From Mesaphorura yosii (Eukaryota > Arthropoda > Collembola > Poduromorpha > Tullbergiidae), in assembly GCA_009869945.1 (NCBI GenBank), contig WIXG01000332.1:22381-86380 (forward strand): a stretch of DNA of 64,000 nt. The letters run 5' to 3'. Shown here one piece after another: positions 23,601 to 36,100 of this stretch (position 1 is the first letter of the stretch; every line of letters starts with the position of its first letter). A model generated the notes under the pieces. The model did not search any database and was not told where the DNA came from. It worked only from the letters and a program-made list of their open reading frames with translations. Position numbers and translations under genes: made by a program.

Positions 23601-26600
23601 TAAGAACCTTTCTACTTGCTCCTGCTCCTCAAACCTGCCTCTTCCTAGCCCTTCTATGTCCTGTATTTGGTATTTGTATGTATGCTCAAGCAGCAGCGAG
23701 GCACTGTTTTTCTCTTTAATGCATACCTCCGTGTGTTCTACTGGAGTTGCTGTATTTTTAAGGAGCATATAAATTCGTTCACCTTTTTTACAATTAATTT
23801 AGCCGAATTGTGATTGTGACACTTGAAATACGTCAAAGTCAACAACGCAACGCATCGCCTCTAGAATAGCAGTAGTGAATTTAGTTAAATGAACTCGTGA
23901 AAAGTGTCATACCTACGAATACGTAATACGCAACACAAAGTATACTACACGACACAGGCGGACCTGTCGAAATCAAAATACGTAACGTAACGCAAGTATA
24001 CGACAACTTTAACTAGACGACAATCAAAACAGGCACAAACAACGCTCAAGTTCAATTATGCCATACAAACCCGCAATCTGAATGCCAGAATCTCATCCCA
24101 GAGCCAGAATCGCAAAGGTCGTCGTGTGAGCGATTAATTACGGTTGCCATTGTCATTTTGCATTGCTGCATTCGGCTGCCCATTAATCGCCGCCACTGTT
24201 GGTGTCAATTACTGCAGTGTCAATGTTAATGTCAATGCAATTTTACTCCATAAACACCTTGGCTTGATCTTTGTCTTGAACTTTCAACGACAGATGAGGT
24301 TCGCTTGTATTTTAATTTTAATAATCTATCGTAGGCACTGTAAATATTCCTGTGAATAAGTCTAATTCTTTTGTGTAGGAATGTGGATTACCCGTGTTCG
24401 ATAGATTCTGCATTGAGGGACTCTGGAATTTATGCAGTCTGTTGCTCCGCTGATCGAGAAGTATATTGGTTTCGACAGACATGTCTTTGAAATGCCGACA
24501 AGGGCAAAAATCAGACCGAAAATGCTTACGTCCATGAACATTTAGCACAATCCAGTCTCCTTCGCAATTGCAGACCGAAGCATCTGCTTTATTGCGCTCG
24601 AAGAATGAATTAAGGTAGATTGAGATCAAGTGACGCCAATGCAAATTCTTGCCTTACAAATAAGTCTTAACTGATTCCGCACTCATATATTTCTTAGGTC
24701 CTCTGAGTCCTCCATTGTTCGTTTGCTTTCGATGTGTCATCGTTGCTGAGTTTACTGGCAAAGAAACTGTAACATTCCAAGGAACTTTGTGGCTGTGATT
24801 GTAGAAATTAGTGCGGTTAAGAACATTTTGATATACATCTTTACATCTTTTGTTACGCGGAATGACCTGCATCGAGATATTTTCGCCGAAAGCTGTACGC
24901 GTGCCGTGCGAAATTCGATTGCCGTTGCAAACGCGTCGGCAAGGAAGATCCGGCATATTTGGCTGTTGGTTGGATGATTCGGGGTTCGCGTAAGATAAGG
25001 TAAGGGAAAATTTCACATTCAGGCAGACAGGCAAAATGTGTATCGACTTCATGCACAAGCGGATTGCGAGAACAAATGCGGTCAGCCGCTGGCCACATGT
25101 CAGCAGGAGATCGGTTACGCTGTGACCACAACGCACATTTGAAATGACAAGCTCCAGCATTGCTCAAGTAATTTCCACACAGAATCGGCGTATAGCATCT
25201 CGCATCTTGCCATCTTGACACTTGACATTTTGTTACCGAGGGGATGCAAAGGAATGAAACGGCCAAGTCGATAGTGAAATCTAACCTCGAAAAAAAAACA
25301 GGCATATTAAATTATATGAAAGACGACTTGAAAAGTTACTGCGACAAGTGACACGGATTGCTGTTGTTCCCGTCGTCATTTGGGTTGTCATTTCCTGCAT
25401 CGTTGTCCTGAGTTTCCTTGTTTCCAGACTTTCACCGTCACCTTGAACTTCAACTTCTACCAAGTTTCCTGATATCAGTATCTCAGTATAAATTATGCAA
25501 ATTCATGTCTCTCGTGCGCGGGAACACAATGCAAACATTTTGCACAATGCCTCATTATGCCATGAAAACTCAAAACTCCTCTTTTGACTTCTACGCTTCC
25601 TAGTTGTTAAGTCGTTAGATTTAAGGATCAAGCCGGAAGAAGCTACTGATGCAAGATAATTTGACTTTCGCAAGTATCTAAGAAGTTATCAAAATCAGGC
25701 AGCTCGATGCACACTGCAAATGAATTCGCCAATCGGCACGGAAAGTGTAAAGCTGAAAATGGGAACTTTTTGACAGGCAGGTCAAAAGTTGTTTGCTTTA
25801 TTCTTGTTTGCAGTTTGCAAAAACGTTGCACATTTTCAGCCAATGCCAGCTTAATTCGCGCTTGAATAAAGCTGCCAACGCCACTTTAATTCTTCATCTA
25901 ATTGTTATTGTTGCGATTTGAATTCACAGGAAAATTACAACTTATGTACACTACCGAAATCATTCAAGCTCGGAAACAATCAATTATGAAGTTTAGAATT
26001 ACACAACGGAAGCTGCAAGCAGCAGAGCAGATGAGAAGCAACAAGTTTAAATGACAGTCCAATAAATAATTGCGCTGCGGCACGAAAGCGAGCTTTAAAA
26101 AAAATCATTCCTGTGACGCGGAAGAATGCAGATCAGATTCAAATTAAATGCGTAATTTCGGAATGTGAAAATCAGGGCGCCTCGACAAGAAGCAAGTGTT
26201 TATTGCCAAAACATCCAGCATAAAATTTTACCGCAATTGCGAAGCGTGCGCCTGAATGTGTGTCGTTCGCGTTATGACAAGGCAATGACTCCGTAATTCC
26301 TCTTCATATTTCACGCACGGAGTTTACTACCTAAGAGCTGTTTAGAGAGTTGTTAACTATTTATGGTTTATGCTTTACGCAGGTCGATTCGAGTCATTTG
26401 TCGAAGAATTTCCCAATTCCTCGAGTTCTGCTCTTTCTGTTATCGCTCGCCCTCCTGCACGGACTTTTGTCTGCTGGTGCTAGCCACCTAGCAAAGAAAA
26501 ACAGTTGTAAGTCATCGAGATTCACGAGCCGCGACACCGATTTTGAAACAAAAGCACGTATTTATTCAAACAAACAAAAACGCGAGATTGACAAAACTTA

Positions 26601-27148
26601 GGCTTGGTTTTTGGTTTGCAGTTGCCTGCAACTCGATTTCTAACAATTTCTTCACGCCTCTATTTTAGAAAAACATGCTTCTTCGTCGTAAATATAAATA
26701 TGAAATTTAGTCTCAAAGGTGTATATGTATTCTTTTGTTTACGCAGACAACGAACCGAGGGTGAAGCGTCACGTATGGCACGGCACAACCTCACAGACGC
26801 AGCATGACCGGGAGTTATTGACGACATCCGCGACGCGTCTCGTATCCAAGAAACAAACCCTCCGCCTTCACTTCACTCCAATCCACTCCAACGCACCATC
26901 CAATCATTTATTCATTCCTCATCAAACAGTATTCCATTCGAAGTTTCTTACAACCCAGACTAGGGCAACATTGCACAGATTTTCCCCGTCGCGTAACGTG
27001 GGTAGTATTTCTTTGAAACTCCCACCACGCCACGCCATTCCTTCGAATCTCAAATGTAAGGCATTTCCTCCAATCAGTATTCCAAATACTCACCTCATCT
27101 TGGTCCGCGCTTTCTCCACGACGGACACGGCAACGTGGCGCTTCGAGC
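20626..27148. other. Intergenic region between the ODAD4-like and RhoGAP genes
   Basis: These 6.5 kb separate divergent genes. The last 500 bp (about 26640-27148) is C-rich on the plus strand, with many CCA/TCC runs, and probably contains the RhoGAP 5' UTR. On the minus strand at 24318-25160 the frame is open for about 840 bp except for a single TAA at 24654-24656, but the protein is unrecognised and is not annotated as a gene. No mobile element was recognised. Confidence 0.5.
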
Positions 27149-30100
27149 ATGAGTTCATGGCTTCGACGGATGCAGAAACGAGCGGCTCAGCTGGGAAATG
27201 TGGTTTCTACGTGCGGCCTGCCGCAATCACCAACTTACCCGCATTGCATTGAAAAGTAAGTCTCCTTCCTTTTTAATTCGGCGATAGAAACAATAAGCAA
27301 GCGTCTGTTGCTATTTTTGCAAAAGCAAAGACGGCAAAAATGATTGGTGGGAAATTTCGAGACCTGCACTCGACGCAATTACGCGCACAATTATTTATTT
27401 ACACGTAAATCGGCGTTCTAAAAATACCAACTTTGTTAACTCAAAGCCCCTGCTTGCGATTATACTAGGCCAAGTGAAAAACGCGTACGTAAGACCTTTT
27501 CTCCGAACGGCGCCTGAAATCTATCTGGTAAATAAGGCTTGGTTTAATCATTAATGCATTATTTACCTCGTCAGAGATTGCGAATATCAAATGACAGTTG
27601 AATAAAAAGGTTCCTCGCGGAGAACGAGCAGTGGATGTGAAATTGCATCACATTCTGGATAATTTTAGAAATTTCAGCTTCCTATAAATAAAAGAAACTC
27701 AGGAGGGAATTAACAATGCGAATTTCAACAAAAATGTTGACGGACTAAGCCTCGAAAATAGAATTTAAATTAACACGAATTTTTGTTAGGCATTGGCTCT
27801 TGAGCAGGTTTCGAAATGATGCAACTGAAATACAAAAAAACGAAAAATAAATTCAATACAAAGAAGGATCATTTAATCCTCATGAATGATTTCGAATTGA
27901 CGACTTCGTTTAATTTCGATTTGCGTCACTAAACGAGCTCCTAATTTAAAGGCAAACGCCAATATTCAATGCGAAAGAAATTGTCATGATCCTAGTGATT
28001 CGTGGGCGTTTTCAGAAATTTTCGACGAATCGATGAGTGAAAGGGTTCTGCTGGCCGCGCACTGAAGAGGTGTTTGTTAAATGTTAGGCTTCAGTTCACA
28101 AAATGTCCATAGTCGACCATGAACACTGCCCTCAATTAGTACATGTCTTTTTATTCGTTAGTCAAATTACGCAGTATTTGATTCATTAAATTAGGCAATT
28201 CTCTCAAAGCGAGGGAGCAAAAAGTTACAAACTAAACGTATAATGATCTTAAACACGACTAAAAGTGGAATGAAGTTGAACTTTCGACGGAGCGCGGCGG
28301 TAGGGTGGAGAAAGCAAACGCGCTCACGGGTCACAAAGTGCATGCAATTTTAAACTGTGTGGGCGCCTTTCCCGAGCACCGTAGCCATCTCTCTGAAACA
28401 ACGCGGGAACCTCGGTCCACGGATAACACAGATTGGAATTGACTGCTTATTGATTACGCCTGGGTCTAGCCATAAATACACACAATTCTTTGCAAAACAA
28501 GTAAAAGTCATCGGAGGGTACTGAACCATGTTTCTATTCTATTCTTGTGACAGTCTGTTTTGCAGTCTATCATTTCCTGATTTCCTACTTCCGCTTTTGT
28601 GTCGATTGCGGCGGGCAATGCAACAAATTGGATTTTCATGAATCGACACCAACATCAATCCAATTGACCCATTGAGATTATTCGGCAAAAGTACCGCTAC
28701 CATGCATGGCCGTGTCGCCAGTGTTCCATTCGCTTGACTTTTGACATTCACAGTGCGAATTTTCGAATGCGAATTTGCGCAGGTGAGCTGACACAGGGAG
28801 TAGGTTGCAAAAACCAAAATCGATCGGCAGAAGAGATGGTTCGCAGAAAGAATGCATATGTGCGTTAATAATTTGTCTGACAGGTTGTTCAGAAGCGCTT
28901 GGCAACGGGATTCTGGGAAGAAGGCATGGGCAAAGAGTACGGATAAAACACGGGCGAATCGCTGCTTGGCTGAGCCCCGCAGCGTATCTGAGCGATGATT
29001 GGCATTGGCACCGATGAGCGAAGTTTTTAATTAATTTGCAACTTTTCGCAAATTTTTCGCTTGAAGTCCGCTAAAAACTTGAGCTTGCAATTTGCAAGCG
29101 TGCATTCGTTATCTTTCGCCATCGCCTACACGGAATAAACTTTCATGCGCGCCCATTCGCGCGATGAGTGGAAGGAAGTAACGCTTTCAAGTGCATGCAT
29201 CTTTGATTCCTTCCTTGAACGTGAATTACAAATTACTAGTTTGATCTCGTTTGATTGGACTTTGTGCAGTTTTGCAGCCTTTATGCATTCGCATTCCACG
29301 TGATTGACGTCTCCCTTTTCGGATGCATTCCAGCAGCCAATATTATCTGGAAACCAGAATTTTCAGGGGAGGGAAGCCCACAGTGGAATTATTCAGGGCT
29401 AATTTTACTTTATGCTTTCACTATCAGCATCTTCAGCATTGCATTGCATCGGCACTATTTTTCTGTGTAGCTTCTTTTCGGACACTCTTGAAATTCATAT
29501 CTTGAGATCTAATTATGAGCTTATTGCTTGTCACCTCACATCAAGCATGTTTGCGTCAATCGCAACAATAATTCATTTCCTAACAAGTTTCCTAAATTTA
29601 AAAATAAACACAAGGCAAACCACACTTGAATTTGTAGTCACAAAATAAATTAGCATTATTGCGGCTTTGATGAGCAATTATGCTCACTTCTAATCTCAGT
29701 TTCACCAGGGGATTAATAAAATTATTGCGGCGTGACATCAAGGCTCTGATGACGCTCGACTTTGGTTTCCTGCGAGCATGAAAAAAATAATTCGGGGTGA
29801 CGATCACGCCTTCGTAATCCTTTTCCAATTTTAATTTCGCAATTTGGTGAATGTTTCTTTTGTCTGTCCAATCACAATCGCACACTTTCTAGATGCTATT
29901 ACCACGAAATTTATCAAAGCACTTTGCAGTGAAAAGTGATTTGTCAATTTGCTCATTTTATCATTGAAAAAACAAAAATCATGACTAAAGTCGTGGAGGA
30001 CGCTTTCACTTGCCGTTGCGCTGCATACCGAAGCCCATGCCGAGGTGGCCAACAGGTATATATACGGCGGAGACAGTCGTGGGATGCACACTAGAATTCC

Positions 30101-33100
30101 AGCTGGGCTCCAGATAACAACAGCCGCGACGCTTCAGAGCGGGCGGACTGAGCTCAGCTGAAAGGCCGGCACCGGCTGAGACAACTACATTTTAGCCAGT
30201 ATTTCCCGATTTTGACCCTCAAATTTTTGCAAATTGCAAATTGAATGCACACCAAAATGTAGGCAGGGCAGGACAAGATAAATGAGAAAAGACTGCACTT
30301 TTGTTAAGATTAGCACTAGTCAATAGCTTTAGCCACCCACTTTTTTTTGATACACGGTCGTTGTAACGGAGCAAGGCTGGCGGAGCGAAAAAGCAGGTTC
30401 CGCCGCCTCAGGCACCTCTTCACCAGCCTCTCCAACTCCGAACTGGTCAACACGATTCGGTACGGCCAATGGACCAGAAAGCGCGTACGTCCAGGCTCAC
30501 CATATTACATCTGGCCGTAAGTTCTTTGTCTGACTGTAGCTTGATTCGTTTCTCTGCGAGTTTGCCGAAACAATCAATTAATCGGTTAAACTGCCTTGCT
30601 GTGTGGCATTCTTTCACATTTCCTTGGTAATGAGTCTATTTTTGTCAAGCTTTCTCTTACTCAGGTTCACTGAGGACACGCATTTCCGGGATTCATTCGC
30701 TCACTTAGAACTTGAACGGCTCGCTTTATCATGCAGCCAGACAGTGCCAAGCATTGTCCTGTGACCTTTGCCTGCACTGGAGATCAATTTGCCAGAATTT
30801 CTCTCCCACCTACTTAGAAGAGTTCAGCTCTAAGATCATTAGCTTCATTAAGCATTGAAAGCAGCGCACAGTCAACTTCTTCACAAATGAATAGGATTAC
30901 GACCAATGGCCCATCAATGACAAAGCTGAGTAAAGGCTCCCAAAGGGATTCAAGGTCTATTTTCATTGAATATTTGCTTTTCCCGCTGCGCTGGTCCTTT
31001 CTCGAACGACAGCATGCAAATGACGCGACGTCTTATAAATGCAAACGAATGTTTCGAAATTACTTAAGCCCCTTCAAAGTCATCCAGTCATCGGCACGCA
31101 CAAAGAGGGCAGTCTTGTAGTGACTCAGAGGCAGAATTAAGTGTGATGTGAACTTTGTACACAAGATTAACCAGAGAAAGAGAATTACAGCCTACTTAAA
31201 TAATTGTGGTCATCAAATACCAAATACTTGGTACTTGTGTACCAGGTACTTGAAAATGCAATGCAATACAAATAGAAAATTAAAATCACGAAAGTGGCAT
31301 TTCCATCATATTTCTGTTATCCTACTTGTCTGAAACTGCTGTAATTATGCGGCTGGACTTGTTAACTCGGCGTTAACATTAAATGTTTAGCTGTTTAGTT
31401 CATAGTCATCGCAGTAGCCAAGCCAAGCCATGGTTCAGTTCGAGTATGGACAGCGGGGCAATTTGATAAATCGCAAGGCATCCTTCACACTCCTGTGTGC
31501 TTTCACTCTATTAATAAAATCTGCAGAATTATCTTTGCCCTTTACAGGGAGCAAAGTTCAGCAGCGACAGCGATTTAGCGGCCGTGAAATGCGCATCCGT
31601 AGATTTCCATGGCGTAGAAGAGCCTTTTGATGAAGCTAATTAAATTTCAGATTCTCACAACCAGGCCTGGCTTGCACGGGCAGTTATACTTGAAAAATAG
31701 CGAAAAGAAGAAATTGCTGGATTTCTTCGCCCAAACGCAATTATTAGTAACCATGGACATGGACGTAGGCAGAAAAAGACAGGCTGACATGTTGGATGAG
31801 CAATGATGAGCTACTCTCTGCTGTCTGCTTGGCGGAAGACGGCGTATAATGTAATTTGTACTGTGGACTCAGGTGGCACTAATCTTTAATCCAGAATCGC
31901 GATTCGCGAAATGCTTTTTACCGGGAATGACATCTCAGGCCTGGCCCCTTCATTATTTGTCTGAATGAGTTACTCATCAACCAAATCACGGCATGACGGC
32001 ATGAATCAGTCAGGAAATGAACTCTTTTCATGCCTTGGCTTGCTGCTTGTTGTAAACACAAACTTTGCACACGTACAAAAGATTGTGGGCAGGAATCTTG
32101 AAATAGCATCATAAAATGTATTTAGCTCAAATAAGAGTAATAAACCGAACATATTGTTCGTTTTATTGTACGGAAGGGTTGGAATCCCATTAAAACTCAA
32201 CATTCGTGTTCAACGTGAAAACGAAGGATTTGGCCGAAGGGCCGTAAGAGCCTACAAGTATGGCTCAGCATGCTTGAGTGTTCGAGGGTCCCAAGGAACC
32301 CAAACCTTCTCCCACGCATGCTGCGTGATTATTGGGGAAGGTTTGACCTGATTGTTGTTGCCTTTGTTATAAATAATATTTTATTTTCCATATGTTTAAA
32401 AAACGTTCAGCTGTTGGACGGACGCGGTAGGGGCAGTACTCGTTTCCTTTCGAAATTCAAAGTCATCATTCATTAGACTTGGTTTTGTGTCGAGACACCT
32501 TGACTGTAATTAAAATTTAGCTGTATTTAAAATTTTTATGATCCCAAGCGGAATCTCGTGTCTCGTCCATTGTTTTGTGGATGGTTGAGCAATGGCCCGT
32601 GTTGATATTAATTTGCGAGCACCAGACGCACTTTCTAAACCAGGTTTCTCATCTCGGGACTAATTTTTCTTTTCATTGCATTGCGAGGTTTTCTAGATTC
32701 ATCGCAATATGTGCCATTGCCTTGCGATGTGTGCCCTGTGCTACCTTAAAACAAGCACTCATTAGTACGCGGGCCGCTGCTTACTTTATTTATCAGCCGC
32801 CTGGAACGAGACAGGAAACGAGAAACGAAAGGTGGACGCGCGGACGCGGACTACTTTATGCCATGCCTTATGATTATGATTACTACTCCAGAAGCTGAAG
32901 TACTGCATTATTGCACTGCATGCCACAACACCTTGCTTGCATTGCTGCTTGCCCGGCCTACTGTTTCAAATGCACCTTTCCGTGCACGCATTCACGCATT
33001 TTGCGGTCACTGCGAGCGGGGCGAAGGCAAAGGCAAAACAACGACTTAAAGCGAAGAACGCTCGAAACTGAAAAGTCTGACGACGACGACTGCTTTGAGT

Positions 33101-36100
33101 ATCTACTCTGGTAATTTTCTGTCTCCGTTTCAAGTGCATAGAATAATTGGCAATGAAATGATTGAAATACTGTGCCAAAAAATGCAGCGAGCAAGAATTT
33201 TATCTGGAATCTCATTTGTCAACCTTGTTAAGACTCCATTGCATTTTTATTGAGTGTCATGCCAAAAAGAAAAGCAAGCCGGGTGAATTCTCCGAGTTTC
33301 GCTGTGTATGCAAGATGCAAGTGCAGTGCATTCTGGAATTCTGGCAGAGAGTGCAGTGCTGCACAGGAAAGAATTACGTGCTACGACTCGGCGACTGTCC
33401 AAACAATTTGTAACAAAGTTTATTATGCGATTGCGGCAAACGTGGTTAAAAATAACGCATGAGTCGCATTCATTTCGTTGCATACGCCATACGTGATACG
33501 CGTTTCTCGATGGTGTTGGAATCGTCAGAATCCGTATTGCATTCGCATTTTCCATTTCATTTACTTGGCATCCCAAAAATACATACCAAATTCGTCTCAT
33601 ACATTGATTCTCATTTGCATGCCACGGAGTACTTTCGCATTTAATCTCATTTGGACTCTTAACGTCCTAACCAGTATTGGTGCATGAACTGAAGCGAAGA
33701 CAGTTGCATTCACATTCGGTACGTGGGTGAAGAGTTAAGCCTTAAGCTGCGCTGCCTCGAATTGCAGTGCAACCACCACAGCAAAAGTGCGTGCGTACAA
33801 GCGAGACTACAACACGACCGGGTCGTAATCTGTAATGCTGTACCACAGAATGAATACAAGCTGTACCGCCTGCACTTTAATGATACATAACAGATAGTAG
33901 TCGACCGGACTTCAATCAGTTACTCATTCCAATTTGTGTTAACACCATCTGACAGACAGTTACTCCTCATTTATAAACAATCGAGCTTTATCATTCTACG
34001 CAGCGTAGCGTAGAGAAGTGCAACCACGCCAAGAGTCGGGAATTCGAGTCGAGTTGAATTTGAGTTTTGTACAAGCTTTGACTTTGATGGACGTAGGCTA
34101 TAGACGGCGATGACATTTACCTTTACGACGGCAGAGTTTCAGACTGTGACCATTATCAGTGAATTTGTAAGTTTGTTAATTCGTGAATCTGTGAATTCGT
34201 GCCTGAAAACCAGAAAACGGTGGTAAGGGCGAATGCCATGACAGTCAGAATGAGACGAAACTAGCAAAAACTTTTGCACGAGCGTGCATTCTCTCTGTTT
34301 GTGGTTACGGCCGTGCCCTGTCGCGCTAATTAACCTTTTTCCGTCGTTTCTTGCGTGAGTGAGGTGGAAAGAAGAGTGATTTGATCAAATTATGCCACCA
34401 CAAGACAGCAACATGATCTCGGATTTCAATTTCAACCTGTGCGACTGCGGCAGCGTCTTTGCACCACAAACTGGAAAGTATCAGATTGCAAGGTAAATGC
34501 ACATACAAGTTAGAGGAAACTCGACTGCAAGCGGTAATAATTCAAAACAAAAGCTCTGTTTTCTGCAAAGTGCAAATTCTGAAAATGTCAAGCCCTACAA
34601 AAGTCTGTTTGTACTCTTGCGTCCCCGCAGAAGACGGAGACGGACTTGTTTTAGGTTTAGCACTTCCGAAAAGTGATTTAGAAATCGTGTTAACGTCAAT
34701 TAGCACAATCACCCACGAAGGCAGATCCGTCTAAGAGTCGTTTAGTGTATGCGTATTTATTAATGAGTCATAAAATGCCAAATGTAAGAAGCACGAGGTG
34801 AAATCTCTGCATTCTTGTGACGCAGCAGTGCTGACTGAAGTTCAGGATGACACGAACTCTTCCTTCAAGAAGCCCTGCTTTGTCATTGTCCGTGTCCCAT
34901 CGCAAAAGATTGTCGCGGTCGCGCATGTGCTCATATTAAGCTGCGTTCCATCATGAATCTAAAAGTCATAATGAACTTCAACTTGTAACTGGTTTAAGTA
35001 TTAATTGCTTTAAACTGCGTATTTGCTTTGACTATTACGAATTACGATGCAGATGCTTGATAACGATGTTTCCCTTTATCATTACCATCAGGCCAGCATC
35101 ACGGCACATGGGACAGCTCTTTCCGTTCACGTACACAAGTAGCACTAAAGTAATGGAAATTAATGTCATGTCTGCCTGGCCTAGTCCTAGTCCCAATTTC
35201 AACGTTTATCTTGTACAAATACAAATACTCTCGGTACCAGTCCAGTCCACATTAGGCGCTGTACGCATTTGCTAGTTTGTCCAGCGAGAGATAAAACGGC
35301 AGGGCATACCACAATGGCCTACGGGAAGGTCATTTTCATGAAACTGGATCAATGTCCAGTACAGGCCAGTAAAGGACAAGTTTTTTTCCCAAAAGGCAGT
35401 ATAATGCTTAATGCTTAATAAAGCCAAACTAAAGCATTCATATGTTCATGCTGTAATGATTTGGATTTATTAAATATAAATTCAGTGATCCATCATTCTA
35501 TCAATTCATTAATAAACACGAACTACGGACGAGTGAATAAGTATGAATCGTGGGTTGTGAATCACGGAGGCAACAAAAGTCAAGCTTAACTGTTTCCCTG
35601 CCTGACTGGTTCCGACACGACGATAATGGCGATGGCTCAATTCCCATGTCGTGCTCCACTTTGACAATCCACTGCTGCTGCTGTTTCTTTCGAGTTGTGG
35701 TTTATAGTGAGGAAAATCAAGCCAGTCATTGTTTTCCTGTGCAAATTATTGCAAATGAGATACTACAAAGCAACTTGTGCACCGGTAAATTAACTGTACA
35801 GCAAGCAAAAAAGAAATCATGGCAGTCGCCTTCATTGCATGTGAATAGAATTGAAAGATTCGGGTTGTCAAATGTGAATTTTATTACTCACTGGCTTTGC
35901 TTGACTGTCATCTTCATACTCCTTGTTTTCCTGACCACGCCATGAAGAGTGGGAGACATAAAATCTATTTTTAGACGGCGCAAAATCGAGAATCTCTTTT
36001 CATTCCTTTTTTGAAGTCTGACAGTGCGTTGCACTTCATTATTTTACAGTAAACTCATTAAGAGCTTGTTGGTGACTCTTCCCATTCAATTGTTTGTCTT

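Noticed and set aside
26719-27252. 177-codon plus-strand frame before the RhoGAP start
   Set aside because: It is low in protein character and rich in His, Thr, Ser and Pro from a C-rich stretch. A different frame of its 3' end gives a Met start and an in-phase donor for the RhoGAP gene, so this region is read as 5' UTR.
31215-31255. Inverted repeat of TACTTGGTA/GGTACTTGTGTACC as a possible element
   Set aside because: The arms are short and imperfect with overlapping register; it looks like local slippage, not an element.
35550-35945. 131-codon open frame with a hydrophobic tail in a RhoGAP intron
   Set aside because: No recognisable domain, no splice or promoter support, and a poly-Cys run from a CTG repeat; most likely a chance frame.
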